A stretch of 64,000 nt of DNA from Xanthomonas translucens pv. cerealis (lineage in GTDB: Bacteria > Pseudomonadota > Gammaproteobacteria > Xanthomonadales > Xanthomonadaceae): assembly GCF_006838285.1 (NCBI RefSeq), contig NZ_CP038228.1, positions 1,984,001 through 2,048,000 on the forward strand, written 5' to 3'. The translations under genes and the position numbers were made by a program. A model generated the notes under the pieces. The model was given only the letters and a program-made list of their open reading frames with translations, was not told the DNA's origin and did no database searches. The number at the start of each line of letters is the position of its first letter. Within the stretch, counting starts at the first letter, position 1. Shown here piece by piece: positions 54,507 to 64,000 of the stretch.

Positions 54507-54675
54507 CACCAGTACAAAAGCAGCCCCATCGCTGAGCCCCGACACGTGCCGCTATCGAGCAGCCGCCTATTTGAGGTGGTCGCCTCGTAACCAATGACGG
54601 TACCGGGGCAATTGTCTACCGCCCGTGTCGGAGTGGCTTCTATAGTTACTCTGTATCCGTACCAGGGAGGGGCAC

Positions 54676-56190
54676 ATGGCTGCAAAGGATTTCGCAAGGG
54701 GATGTCTGCTCAGTATCGTTTACTGCGCTGTGTTTCTTCTGCTTAGACGCTGGTCCGTCGATCAGTGGTATCTACCCGCAGGGCTCAGGCTGGTGACGTT
54801 GCTGCTGTTGCCATGGCGCCAATGGCCTTACCTGCTGATCGGTGACATCGCCGCCGTCTTGATGCTCCGCGTGCCGATGGTGGAAGTGCGTGGCTACAAC
54901 ATAGCATGGGCATACGTCAGCGCATTTTTCTACATGCCTATCGTGTCGTTTCTGCCGCTGATCGCCCGCAGCCACATTCCCAATCTAACCCACAAGAACC
55001 ATTGGCTCCTCGCGCTCGCGTTGATGATGGCAATCTGGGGATCGTGCTGCAGTCTGGCCTTCAACGCCGTCCTCGGCGGGCCTCAAGGGTCGGCGGTGTG
55101 GCAAACGCTGGTGAAGTACACCCTGGGCGATTTTCTCGGCATGTTGATGCTGCTTCTGCCGGCACTGCTCTGGCAACGTCGACCAAGGAGCGAAAAAGAA
55201 GCGGCAGCGCTTCTGCGTCACGCAGTCTGGACGCTTGCAGCGGTCGGCGCGCTGTTCGTGGCGATCGCCTTGTCCACCGACGTGCTGCTCAAGCAATTGC
55301 TCATGCTCGCGCTGATCGCACCCGCTATCGGGTTGACGCTGCGTCACGGCTGGCGGGGTGCGGCGCTCGGTATCGTGGTGGTGAACGTGGCTGTGGCGCT
55401 ATCGCTGCCCAAGGTGAGTATCGACGGGTACTTCAGTGCCGATGTCTTCAATGTCCAGTTGCTGCTCAGCGCCGTCGCGATAGGTCTCGTGGCTTTCGGT
55501 ACGCAACTTTCGGCGGCGTATGCGAACGCCCGCAGTTTCAGCCAATCCAGGGATCAGGCGCTACAGATGGCCCATTCCGGCTACCTCTCCTCCGAACGTG
55601 CAATGCGCAACCGCGTTGCCGAGTACACGGACATAAATGTCCAGCTCAACAGGTTGCGCCGAAACGCGATAACGTATCTGCGCACACGCGGCCACTATGC
55701 TGCGGCGATGGAGATGACCCGCAGCGGGTTGATCCAGGCACGGTTGCTGGATAACTATGTCGATGTACTCTATCCGTTGGCGATCGAGACGCACGGTCTC
55801 TACCACGTGCTGGCTTCGGTATCCCTCGCAAACAAGTGCGACACGGAGTTTCGCTGCCGCTTGCTTGGGGATCCAAGAAGAATGTCGGTCGGCCTGCAGC
55901 TTGCCGCGTACCGCTGTCTGCTCAACGCGGTAGAGTTTTTGCCGCTAGCACGGCGGCATCTGGTCAAAGCACGGGTCTGGCAGTCGCGCGGACGGCTGGG
56001 CGTCGCCGTCCAACTCATCGCCGACGCATCGGTGCTCGATGCGGTCCCGCGCGGCGACGAGACGCTGGAGGGTGAGTTTTTGGACAGGCTTACAACGCAT
56101 GGCGGCACCTGTCGTCGCCGCCATGCGTTGAGCCTGAGCTTCCTTGTCTCAGAACCCGTTCAAGATCGCATCAGTTCTCGGATGTCGTGA
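54676..56190 (+). CDS. MASE1-domain membrane sensor with degenerate kinase region
   Basis: A 504-residue protein. The first 285 residues hold about eight to nine spans in the style of MASE1 (LPAGLRLVTLLLLPWRQWPYLLIGD, GDFLGMLMLLLPALLW). The C-terminal part (about 290-500) keeps traces of a histidine-kinase ATPase fold: GLQLAAYRCLLNAVEFLPLA in place of the N box, then VAVQLIADAS. It lacks a DxGxG motif and an obvious phospho-acceptor His box. AGGGAGG lies upstream of the ATG. Probably a signal sensor without normal kinase activity. Its last 20 bases overlap the convergent gene. Confidence 0.7.
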   Translation: MAAKDFARGCLLSIVYCAVFLLLRRWSVDQWYLPAGLRLVTLLLLPWRQWPYLLIGDIAAVLMLRVPMVEVRGYNIAWAYVSAFFYMPIVSFLPLIARSHIPNLTHKNHWLLALALMMAIWGSCCSLAFNAVLGGPQGSAVWQTLVKYTLGDFLGMLMLLLPALLWQRRPRSEKEAAALLRHAVWTLAAVGALFVAIALSTDVLLKQLLMLALIAPAIGLTLRHGWRGAALGIVVVNVAVALSLPKVSIDGYFSADVFNVQLLLSAVAIGLVAFGTQLSAAYANARSFSQSRDQALQMAHSGYLSSERAMRNRVAEYTDINVQLNRLRRNAITYLRTRGHYAAAMEMTRSGLIQARLLDNYVDVLYPLAIETHGLYHVLASVSLANKCDTEFRCRLLGDPRRMSVGLQLAAYRCLLNAVEFLPLARRHLVKARVWQSRGRLGVAVQLIADASVLDAVPRGDETLEGEFLDRLTTHGGTCRRRHALSLSFLVSEPVQDRISSRMS

Positions 56191-56608
56191 TTACCCAGGA
56201 GTTGCCCTGCGCTGCCTGCAAGACTCTGATGGCGATCGGACCCGATCGATAGATCAAAGTGCCCGAGTTGTCGTTGGCGCTGGAGGCGATCGTGACGCGG
56301 TTTACGTCCGTACCCATGGGCATGACCCAAGTCGTTTCGTTGATGTGACCTAAGGCTGCGCGCACAACGCCCTTGGTATCGTTGACCTGCAAATACTCCA
56401 CGCCATCGCGCCGAAACGCATAGACCCGCCATGATGGATCGACCGCAAGATTGGTCGCCGGCGGCATGCTTTGACCCAAGCCAGTGGTCGCAGCAATGGT
56501 ATGCCCATCGCCTGGGCAACACGCCTGCGCCAACGCGCTGGTTGAAAGTGCCAAGCCGGCCATGAATCCGGCCACGATCACCACGGTCTTCACTTTCTGA
56601 TTCATCAC
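56171..56608 (-). CDS. Small secreted protein, unrecognised
   Basis: A 145-residue protein with a clear Sec signal peptide (VIVAGFMAGLALSTSALA-Q, cleavage near 28) followed by a CC pair. A compact beta-rich domain of about 115 residues follows, with WRVYAFRRDGVEYLQVND. It converges on the MASE1 gene and overlaps its end by 20 bases. Function unknown; a partner or ligand role for the MASE1 sensor is only a guess from adjacency. Confidence 0.7.
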   Translation of the reverse strand: MMNQKVKTVVIVAGFMAGLALSTSALAQACCPGDGHTIAATTGLGQSMPPATNLAVDPSWRVYAFRRDGVEYLQVNDTKGVVRAALGHINETTWVMPMGTDVNRVTIASSANDNSGTLIYRSGPIAIRVLQAAQGNSWVITTSEN

Positions 56609-57143
56609 TCTTCCTCGCCCCGTCAGGGGAATACGCCTGCTTGCCAGGCCTCCCTACGGTACGCGTTTCAGAAGCGAACTAGCATGTTCGGCGCGCCTTA
56701 CCGGCTCAAAGGTGCGTAGACGATTTTTCGTTCAGTGAACGCCTATGGACCTCTGTTTATGCGAACAAGGTATGGTGTGGCTTTAACCGAGGCACAGACG
56801 CCCTCATAATTATTTACGAGATGGTTCCATCCACATCCTCCTACTACCTAATCAATAGTACAGATGCACTATGGAAATATGAGATAGGGACTTACTATAG
56901 TTCCAGCGTGGATAAGATAGTTGTTTAGCTGGACATAATCCAACTGTAAGTCAAGCCACCCAAAGGCAGGAGTGACTATAAGATGCATGTCAACACTTTC
57001 ATTCTTTGAGAATAAATTCTTTCCGCAAACGAATCAGGCAAAGCAATAAACAAGTAGCACCAAAATCTTCTTCGACACCGATCTTGACGAGGCTTGGCAG
57101 TCAGATCGCACATCAATTCGAAATAATAATTAGCAAGCAATTA
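56609..57143. other. AT-rich intergenic region between secreted-protein gene and lysR
   Basis: There are 535 bases without a convincing gene, clearly more AT-rich than the surroundings, especially after 56,790. It should contain the promoters of both divergent genes. An imperfect dyad AGTTG...CAACT is seen around 56,920-56,946. The + frame from 57006 that continues into lysR lacks a ribosome site and is taken as upstream non-coding DNA. Confidence 0.5.
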
Positions 57144-58037
57144 ATGGAACTTCGACACCTTCGCTGCTTCGTTGTATTGGCTGAGGAGTTGCACTTTACA
57201 AGGGCCGCAGACCGTCTCCATATTGAGCAGCCACCGCTTTCCAGAACTATCAAGGAACTTGAGGACGAATTGGGCGCAGTTCTTTTTGATCGGGATCGTA
57301 GAGGTACCCGACTGACTGCGGCCGGAACTGCGTTCTTGCATGACACTAGAAGGCTATTCACCGTCCTGAAGCAGGCACGAGAAAATACCAAGGCCATTGC
57401 AGCCGGTTCACGAGGCAATCTGCGCATCGCAATTTCCGATGGCGCAGTTGACCGGCGACTTTCCACATTCTTGGCCCATTGCCGTGAAAAAGAACCGGAG
57501 ATTGAAATAAGGCTGTCCGAAGTTCCTTTGGCCGAGCAGTTGCGCGGCCTACGGTCAGGCGACTTCACCGCAGGTTTGTCATACACGGCCGAGATTGATG
57601 ATGACTTTGTTGCCGAACCACTTTGGCAAGACTCGCTAGTGATTGCGGTACCTGCTCGGCATGAGTTGTTAGTCCATAAGGAGGTCCCACTTCATGAGCT
57701 TGGGAACCACCCACTTGTCTTATGTGACCCGCAGCTTTGCGAGGGCTATTACCGTGAACTAAGGCGCTTCCTTCGGCCTTTGAAGCGCGAGCCCAATGTC
57801 GTTGAATATACGTCTTCATTAGATATGATGTTCACTCTCGTCGGCGCGGGCTTCGGCCTCGGCTTCACCACGGAAACTAGGGCCGCATCCTGCTGCCAAC
57901 GGCCTGATGTAGTAATCCGTCCCTTGGCGGCGCAGTCGGCAGTGATCACCACCTATCTACTTCGGCCCGACAGCGGCACCTTGTCGGCTCCGTTGGAGCG
58001 ATTTATCTCTCGCCTAAGCACCCATATTTGCAATTAG
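57144..58037 (+). CDS. LysR-family transcriptional regulator
   Basis: A 297-residue LysR protein. The N-terminal helix-turn-helix is complete (LRCFVVLAEELHFTRAADRL, QPPLSRTIKELEDELGAVLF), followed by the linker helix and a periplasmic-binding-like effector domain (about 90-290). ATG 57144 gives the standard LysR beginning (MELRHLRCF); the longer frame adds 46 unrelated residues. It is the gene nearest the integrase. Target and ligand are unknown; it could control excision or a neighbour now lost. Confidence 0.85.
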   Translation: MELRHLRCFVVLAEELHFTRAADRLHIEQPPLSRTIKELEDELGAVLFDRDRRGTRLTAAGTAFLHDTRRLFTVLKQARENTKAIAAGSRGNLRIAISDGAVDRRLSTFLAHCREKEPEIEIRLSEVPLAEQLRGLRSGDFTAGLSYTAEIDDDFVAEPLWQDSLVIAVPARHELLVHKEVPLHELGNHPLVLCDPQLCEGYYRELRRFLRPLKREPNVVEYTSSLDMMFTLVGAGFGLGFTTETRAASCCQRPDVVIRPLAAQSAVITTYLLRPDSGTLSAPLERFISRLSTHICN

Positions 58038-58210
58038 CGAGCTTCCCACAAACGATCAACCCAAAAATTTAGCGTCAGGGGAAACCAACGTACCTGCTGA
58101 GTAGCTTGAGCCCAGAGCACAACAGGTCGCCAAGTCTGGAGACGACCCCGACCCGAAACCTGGTGACAATGGGCAGCCCCGCTCTGGTCATCAGGCCGCA
58201 GCGTTGGCAT

Positions 58211-60127
58211 TCAAGCGCTTTCTAATACAGCCGCACCATTCATCCGGCGAATGCTCTGCCGCGTACCCCCGGGGATAGCTTGCGGTGAGACGGTATCGGA
58301 GGCATCTGGATGATGTCGGCCGCCCATAATGGTCCGAACGACCGCGACAACATTGATCGGCGTGACTACATCGATCGCTGCGCAATTACCAAGATCCGGG
58401 TGCGGCCGAGTCAGCATTCGGTACAGGTCCCATGAGTCAGCTCCTTGGCACTGATTCATAAGTACCTGGGCCAGCTTGTGCTTGAGTGGCACCAGTTGCC
58501 AATCGGGAACACGCTGCCCCCGATTACCCAGGCTGATGGACAGCAGCTTGCCTGCCTTCAGCTCGCGGTTGATCTGGTCCTTGGACTTACCGGCGAGCTT
58601 GCCGAACAGCGGCACCGGCAGGCAGCTAGGCGACTCGTACATGGCCAGCATTTCCTCGCGCTCGCGCTGGATTGCGGATGCTTCCGGTTTCGGCGTCCGA
58701 ATGGGGGGCGGAGGCACCTGCGAAAGCCGCTGGAAGGTGGTTCCTTTAGTGCTTGGTGCCACAGCGATCGGCGTGGACAACACGTCGCCTTTAGCGGAAG
58801 CAGCGGCAATGGCCGCCGGCTCTTCCGCCATCGCAGGCGTCCCTTCAATATGGATGGTGAGATGTGCACTGGCATCTTCCACATGGCCCTGTTCAAGCAG
58901 ATCGAGACGGTCAGCCCAATCCTGCATCATTCGGCGGCGCGGCTCGACATACATGGCGTGGTTGTAGGCCAAACTCACCTTGTTCGGATCGGAGTGCGAA
59001 AGCTGCGCGTCCACCCAAATCTTGGGATAACCGATCTCGTTGAGCGCCGTCGATATTGTTCCCCGAATGCCGTGGCCGGTCAGTTGATTCTCGTAGCCCA
59101 TTCGTTTCAAGGCAGCGTTGAGGGTGTTCTCACTGATGCGCTTCTTGAGTTCGCTGCGGTGCGCCAGCAAATGCTTTTGGGCAGGCCGCATTACACGCAG
59201 GAGGTAGCGCACGATCTCGATGGCCTGGACAGAAAGGGGCACGATGTAAGGCGGTATGTCCTGCGGACGCCTACCCGCCTTGCGCATCTCGTCCTGAAGC
59301 TGCTTGACGATCTGCGGCGGAATAATCCAAAGACCGCGGTCGAGGTCGAATTGATCCGGGGTGGCTAGCCGCAGTTCGCCGGTACGAACCCCGGTCAGGA
59401 ACAGCAACCGAATGCCGAGCTGCGTTTGCCAGCCACGCGGATTGTAGAGCCTGAGCTTCTGGAGGAAGTCGGGCAGTTCGGACAGATGCAGATAGGGATT
59501 GTGGTTTACCGGTGGCTTGGGCTCGGCTACCACATCGAGGTCGGTGGCCGGATTGGCCTCCATGCCCTCGACAATGACCAGGGCGTAGCGGAACAACTGG
59601 CCCAGCCAGGTGCGGACCTTCTCGGCAGTGGTGAAAGCCTTGCGCCGCTCGATCCGCGCCAGGACGCCCAGGAGTTGAGGCCGGCGAATGTCGTAGATCG
59701 ACATCTTCTCAAGGCTGGGCAGCACGTCCTTGCGGAAGACTCGCTGGATCTGCGACAGCGTGCTGTTTCTGCCTTCCTTGAGTTCCTTCGCACGATGCTC
59801 GACCCAAGCATCGAAGACGGCCTTGAACGTGTAGTCCGAGGCCAGCTTGATAGCGTGTCGCTTCTGTTTGCGTTCTGTATGGGGATTGATGCCCTTCGCC
59901 ACTAGCGCCCGGGCTTCATCACGCAAGGCGCGTGCTTCGCGCAGTCCGATCTCGGGGTAGCTGCCCAAGGAGATGCGCTTTTGCTTGCCGAGCCAGTAGT
60001 AGCGCAGATGCCACGACTTTCCACCGACGGTGGTGACCACCAGGCTAAGGCCGTCGGTGTCGGGGATACTGTAGGTTTTCTGTGCGGCCTTGGCTTGCCG
60101 CACAGTCAGATCAGAGAGTGCCATCAT
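58211..60127 (-). CDS. int: ICE tyrosine integrase with C-terminal DUF2384-like extension
   Basis: A 638-residue integrase. An N-terminal DUF4102 arm-binding domain (LTVRQAKAAQKTYSIPDTDG) leads to a core-binding part and the catalytic domain with TGVRTGELRLA (Arg), HGIRGTIST (His, Arg) and LAYNHAMYVEPRRRMM (Tyr). Family integrases end near residue 410. Here about 220 more residues follow, and roughly 495-600 match the stand-alone protein at 25.8-26.5 kb (PVPLFGKLAGKSKDQI, RGQRVPDWQLVP, DVVTP). Starts at 60127 or 60124, with AGGAG upstream. It lies 225 bases from the tRNA-Gly 3' end, its presumed target. Confidence 0.9.
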   Translation of the reverse strand: MMALSDLTVRQAKAAQKTYSIPDTDGLSLVVTTVGGKSWHLRYYWLGKQKRISLGSYPEIGLREARALRDEARALVAKGINPHTERKQKRHAIKLASDYTFKAVFDAWVEHRAKELKEGRNSTLSQIQRVFRKDVLPSLEKMSIYDIRRPQLLGVLARIERRKAFTTAEKVRTWLGQLFRYALVIVEGMEANPATDLDVVAEPKPPVNHNPYLHLSELPDFLQKLRLYNPRGWQTQLGIRLLFLTGVRTGELRLATPDQFDLDRGLWIIPPQIVKQLQDEMRKAGRRPQDIPPYIVPLSVQAIEIVRYLLRVMRPAQKHLLAHRSELKKRISENTLNAALKRMGYENQLTGHGIRGTISTALNEIGYPKIWVDAQLSHSDPNKVSLAYNHAMYVEPRRRMMQDWADRLDLLEQGHVEDASAHLTIHIEGTPAMAEEPAAIAAASAKGDVLSTPIAVAPSTKGTTFQRLSQVPPPPIRTPKPEASAIQREREEMLAMYESPSCLPVPLFGKLAGKSKDQINRELKAGKLLSISLGNRGQRVPDWQLVPLKHKLAQVLMNQCQGADSWDLYRMLTRPHPDLGNCAAIDVVTPINVVAVVRTIMGGRHHPDASDTVSPQAIPGGTRQSIRRMNGAAVLESA

Positions 60128-60352
60128 CAAACTCCTAAGTCGTGAGACTTAGGCTCAATGCTGCTGGTCAGCCCGATCCAACCCTAGCAACAACCCGGAA
60201 CCGGTACCACCCTCATTCTTTGGCCTCAATTTTGGCCTCAAAAACGCTGGCTGTCGGTGGATTTCCGTGGCTTTTACTGGAACGAAAAAAGAAGCCGAAG
60301 CTTCTCTTTTCAACGACCTACAGATGCCAGTGGAAGTCTGTAGATCAAAATT

Positions 60353-60428
<76 letters not shown>

Positions 60429-60637
60429 TTGGGAGCCAGCCATTCTACAGCCCTCCTGCGCATTGCGCCAGCCTTGGAACAAAAAAATTCCCCGGCGCCG
60501 TTCGCACCGCCGGGAGCACCGCGCGACGGGCCATTCGCGGCGAATCCGCGAGCTGCGGCGTCGCCCATCGGAGCGAAGATCGCTACCGCATCGGCCGCGC
60601 CGACGGCGCGAGTGCGCACTGGAATATCCACCATAGT

Positions 60638-61373
60638 GGCCCTCGATGGTCTGCGCCGCCACCTGCTGCGCATCGAGCTGCTGCTGCGCGCGGCGCTGGC
60701 CGCGCGTGCTGTCCTGCCAGCCGTACGGCCCGGCGGTGTCCACGTCCTCGGCGCCGATGTCGCCCAACGGCGTGGCTTCGGCGCCGGCCGGGCGCAGGCT
60801 GCGGCTGCGGTAGTCCCAGCTGGCCCGCGACAGCGTGGCGGTGCGCCAGCGCCGCGCCGGCGACCACTGCTGCACGCTGTCCTGCTGCTCGGTCACGTCG
60901 TGGCGGTGGTAGCGCACCGTGCCCAGCGCGGCGAAGGCGGCGTTGTGGTCCGACAGCACCAGCGTGTGCGTGCCGCGCGTGTCGCTGTCGGCGGCGCCGG
61001 TGTGCTCGAACCAATAGGCGATGCCTTCCTCGGCCAGCAGCCTGCTCAGGAACGCGGCGTCCGTCTCTTCGTATTGCGTGGTCAGGCTGCGCTTGGCGTA
61101 CGTGCTGCGGTCGGACAGCTCCCAGCGCCACGCCGGCGCCAGCGCGCCTTGCTCGGCGTAGTCGGCGAACACGCTCTCGGCGATCTCCACCACGCTCATG
61201 TCCTGGAACACGTAGCTGTCCACCCGCTGGGCCAGCAGCGCCAGCCACGGCTCCACCACCAGCCGGTAGCGCGCCAGGCCGCCGTTGCTGCCGAGCCGTT
61301 CGAACGCGGTGACATGGCCGTGGAACGGGCGCAGCGCGCTGCGCGACTCGGCGGTGAGCAGTTCCAGCAGCAC
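60638..61373 (-). pseudogene. vgrG: vgrG internal fragment in the flank beyond the tRNA
   Basis: This piece matches residues 72 to about 317 of VgrG. It is cut at both ends: the front breaks at the same CCGGCT junction as the 36-39 kb copy, and the 3' part ends at 60,638 where non-VgrG DNA next to the tRNA begins. The open frame continuing to 60,345 runs through the tRNA and is not a gene. The first 280 bases differ from copy A at about 11 positions; the rest is nearly identical. Confidence 0.88.
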
Positions 61374-61566
61374 CGGCTACTTTTCATCAAGTATCGGCAC
61401 AGTACGCATGATCCACGACATTAATAGTAAAAATACCCTTCGCCCATTTCGGGGGATCTTCAGGCTTACGGTTTCTCAGCGTTGACCGGAGCGGCGCTAT
61501 TACCCAATTCCAAGACGCCAACTGAAACTCGTGGATAGCAATTGGAGACCTCAGCAAAGACACACT

Positions 61567-62619
61567 TCACGTAGGAGTCCGCCCGTACAGCTGTGCACGG
61601 AGTTCGGGATCTCTTGCTTTTGCCTCTTTAATGGCATCTTTCCAGAACGACAGCATTGCATCGCCTTTCGGCCCACCGCGCTTGACACGCCCATAAACCG
61701 CAGGGGCTTGGAGTGCGCCAGGCTGCTTTGACCCTGGCTGGCAGGCCTCTTCCACAGATTCGGGCCACTGCGGCTTCCTGCACAGCTTCATGGTGAGATA
61801 CCGGAATAGGGCCCAGGGCAACGTGATTGGCAGAGCAAGAAGCATCAAACCCTTGCCTGCCGAAGAAACATGGATAATGAACGCGTTACGGAAACTTACC
61901 GCGGTCGACATGAATAGCTGTAGCGGGGGAAACGGCAGCGCGTCCATCCCACCACCGTTCATGTATCGGCGGATCATCTCCCAATGTGCCAAGGTGACGC
62001 CGGGACTGGAACCACTATCGGATCCAACGGCAAAGGTATGGATGACTTGGTCGCCGCGCATTACATGACCACGCAGATCATACGTACTGCCTTCATCAGG
62101 ACCTATAGGTTTGTCGCGTCCAATGACGAAATGGATATCATCCCAAGGAACGGAGATCGCACCCTGCTTTCCACCTGTAAAGATATGAACAACCCGACTC
62201 ACCCTATTAAAACGTATTGGATAGTACTGATACCGAAAAACATCCCGTCCTAATAGCATCCAGTATGCTAAAGCGCCGGCTCCTAGCGAGAGGATCACAA
62301 CAAAGCCAATTGCGTAGTAGTCACCTGCGGTGACCGCCCGCAAACCCTCCGCTTTAACCTCCCAGAGCACCCGTATCATTGCCAATGCGAACGTGAACGC
62401 CATAGCGACAATGAGGGAGCCCCACATTGCTCCCCAGCCGCGATAGAGGAAGTGTCGATCCACGTATTCTACAAATACGGGATTTAGATCGATAATCCCT
62501 TGATCAATCGGCTTCAACCCTGATGCATCGAAGTTAGAAACATCCGAAACCCTTTCATAATCGGATAGCGGGCGATTCACACGATAATGCTGGGCCAACC
62601 AGCCTGCAAACTGACTCAT
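61567..62619 (-). CDS. DUF6708-like membrane protein, candidate immunity (copy B)
   Basis: The 350-residue product is identical to that of 39,052-40,104, with the same spans and the PIRFNR motif, and lies 3 bases after the toxin gene stop. With copy A it gives two identical immunity genes in the genome. Its downstream neighbour is the vgrG fragment next to the tRNA. Confidence 0.7.
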   Translation of the reverse strand: MSQFAGWLAQHYRVNRPLSDYERVSDVSNFDASGLKPIDQGIIDLNPVFVEYVDRHFLYRGWGAMWGSLIVAMAFTFALAMIRVLWEVKAEGLRAVTAGDYYAIGFVVILSLGAGALAYWMLLGRDVFRYQYYPIRFNRVSRVVHIFTGGKQGAISVPWDDIHFVIGRDKPIGPDEGSTYDLRGHVMRGDQVIHTFAVGSDSGSSPGVTLAHWEMIRRYMNGGGMDALPFPPLQLFMSTAVSFRNAFIIHVSSAGKGLMLLALPITLPWALFRYLTMKLCRKPQWPESVEEACQPGSKQPGALQAPAVYGRVKRGGPKGDAMLSFWKDAIKEAKARDPELRAQLYGRTPT

Positions 62620-62622
62620 TTC

Positions 62623-64000
62623 TTACGCCCCGGCCGGCATGAGCGCATTATATGCCTCATCTTGCTCTTCGACGGACCCAAACCTCCCATGTTCGTGCAC
62701 GCCAAAAGGTGTCTTGTCCAACCACACTTCAACCTTATCGTCCCTAATCAAATTAATTAGCCATTCACCCAGCATGCTTATAAAACCAAGCACAAGAAGA
62801 ATAATAAATCCAACGCCCGCGGTAAGAACCCCCGCAAGCATGAGAATAGCGACAACAGCTCCCGATACCGCTGTCACAGCGTAAAAGACCGTCATGGGGA
62901 TATCACCTTTCCTGTAAGCGTCCACTGACTTCCAGCCATCAATTGCCGCACCTAATAGACCACCAACCGCACCAAGGGCTTTACCGAAAAACCCCATAGC
63001 CCCGGCCCTTGTTGACGCCTGCAGCGCACCAAATCGAAGCTCTGTTGCCAGCGCGGTACGGCCCCACATTGTTTTTTCTAGCCCAATGCCGATCAGTTCC
63101 ATGCTGGTGCCAGTAAAGCCTACAAGTGCCGAACTCAGGGCCAATTCACGACGTAAGGCAGGCCCTTCCGACTTTTCGTCGAGCTTGCCAAACGAGTCGC
63201 ATACGTTCCACGCGTCAAGGATCAGGCCTACCACACCAAGTCTCACGTCAAGGCTAACGTGCGGAGCGGCATGCTGGGATGCTCGGTTCTGTACCAGCGC
63301 CCTTATCTGCTGCTCCGTCAGCAACAAGTTCCCTAGCGATGAAGGGCTACCCCCGCGCGCTGCGGCCACCGCCTCCTTATCCCAAAATACCGCCCATTCG
63401 AAAATTTTTCTCCCACGCGCATTTCGCTCACCGGTCGCAACGCGGGCGCCACTACGCTCATTTAGTTCCTGGCGCAGATGTTGGTCGATGCGGGCACGCA
63501 ACTCTCTCCTATTGACCCCGGGCTGCCCCCGACTCAACGCCTCAACGAGGAAGTGCGCCATTTCACGCTCGGATGCCTTGATGCCTACCCGTTCAATGCG
63601 CTTCCCGGAAAGCATCCCCAGAAGCCCCATCATGTTATTACGTGTGGCGGCGCTGATTGCAATGCTTACAGTCCCCCGGCGCACCGTGGTACCGACTTTT
63701 GCCAGACATGTGACGATTCCACCCGAAATTTTGTAGACAAAGCCTGCGATCAACCCAAGCCCCTGCTGAAGCTCAGCTGGATTCTTGCCACCTCTGTCCA
63801 AGACATGCCCATATGCCTTGAATATATTTGACCAAGCGCCAGGATTGTCGACCAGTGATTTCGATTGTTCCTGCAGAATCTGAGCGGCAATCTTGTCGTT
63901 CAGAACGAGCGCACGCATGGTTGCGTTCTTGATGTCATCGAATCGCCCGGTCAGATCCCTGATGACTGCTGCCTGGACGACGTCGTGACCTACGACTCCT
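62623..64000 (-). CDS. VasX-like T6SS toxin, C-terminal part (copy B, runs off the window)
   Basis: This is the 3' 1,378 bases of a gene identical in the visible part to the 905-residue toxin at 40,108-42,825, including the C-terminal hydrophobic helices. The start lies beyond 64,000, so completeness cannot be judged. If complete, the genome has two copies of this toxin and immunity pair. Confidence 0.8.
   Translation of the reverse strand, partial: GVVGHDVVQAAVIRDLTGRFDDIKNATMRALVLNDKIAAQILQEQSKSLVDNPGAWSNIFKAYGHVLDRGGKNPAELQQGLGLIAGFVYKISGGIVTCLAKVGTTVRRGTVSIAISAATRNNMMGLLGMLSGKRIERVGIKASEREMAHFLVEALSRGQPGVNRRELRARIDQHLRQELNERSGARVATGERNARGRKIFEWAVFWDKEAVAAARGGSPSSLGNLLLTEQQIRALVQNRASQHAAPHVSLDVRLGVVGLILDAWNVCDSFGKLDEKSEGPALRRELALSSALVGFTGTSMELIGIGLEKTMWGRTALATELRFGALQASTRAGAMGFFGKALGAVGGLLGAAIDGWKSVDAYRKGDIPMTVFYAVTAVSGAVVAILMLAGVLTAGVGFIILLVLGFISMLGEWLINLIRDDKVEVWLDKTPFGVHEHGRFGSVEEQDEAYNALMPAGA

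Larger units (their letters stand above)
60638..64000. repeat. Long direct repeat, copy B (beyond the tRNA)
   Basis: At least 3.36 kb repeat 38,123-41,485 in the same orientation at an offset of 22,515 bases, and the repeat still continues at the window edge. It lies on the chromosomal side of the presumed attachment site. Identity is almost complete from 60,905 on. Confidence 0.9.

Noticed and set aside
56880..56960. LysR operator ahead of the lysR gene
   Set aside because: A weak dyad is present but no convincing T-N11-A box pair or promoter could be fixed by eye, so no regulatory site is claimed.

Overview
The window looks like high-GC gammaproteobacterial DNA. A Xanthomonadaceae host (Xanthomonas, Stenotrophomonas, Lysobacter or a relative) is the best guess, from codon use, the IS types, the VgrG/DUF4123 genes and the coiled-coil 'relaxation protein' family at 54 kb. 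Nothing in the window fixes the genus.

From 1 to 28.6 kb lies the conserved core of an integrative conjugative element of the PFGI-1/ICEclc type. It starts with a methyltransferase-like protein, two small paralogues and a large helicase. The mating-pair-formation block follows on the + strand in the canonical order: PilL lipoprotein, PFL_4693-type protein, lytic transglycosylase, PFL_4695, TraD, PFL_4697, RAQPRD, PFL_4701 and 4702, TIGR03750, PFL_4703, 4704 and 4705, lipoprotein, TraC ATPase, DsbA-like, PFL_4709, 4710, 4711, a small membrane protein and TraG-like. Most start and stop codons overlap (ATGA), so this is one or a few long operons. A DUF3742 gene and a regulator-like gene run the other way, and the MobH/TraI relaxase follows. 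The matching integrase sits at 58.2-60.1 kb beside tRNA-Gly(GCC), the usual attachment site. That makes 28.6-58.2 kb the variable cargo region of the element.

The cargo begins with IS debris (IS5 fragment, intact IS3 element, probable IS1595 tail). Then comes a 22-kb minus-strand array of type VI secretion modules, each VgrG tip, DUF4123 adaptor, toxin and immunity candidate. Reading in the direction of transcription: full VgrG (52.4 kb), DUF4123, three DUF3304-like lipoprotein copies (one broken), a Tle1-like DUF2235 protein; 5'-truncated vgrG, DUF4123, VasX-like toxin, DUF6708-like membrane protein; 5'-truncated vgrG, DUF4123, second VasX-like toxin, second DUF6708-like protein and a further membrane protein. 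The vgrG bodies are nearly identical and mosaic, but their C-terminal tails differ next to each adaptor. This suggests a cassette system in which toxin modules are swapped by recombination through vgrG.

From 52.6 to 58.0 kb are a deleted IS3 relic, a truncated ORF, a coiled-coil membrane protein, a MASE1 protein with a degenerate kinase part, a small secreted protein and a LysR regulator. Beyond the tRNA, 60,638-64,000 is a near-perfect direct repeat of 38,123-41,485. The same vgrG remnant, immunity gene and toxin gene therefore occur both inside the element and in the flank beyond the tRNA.
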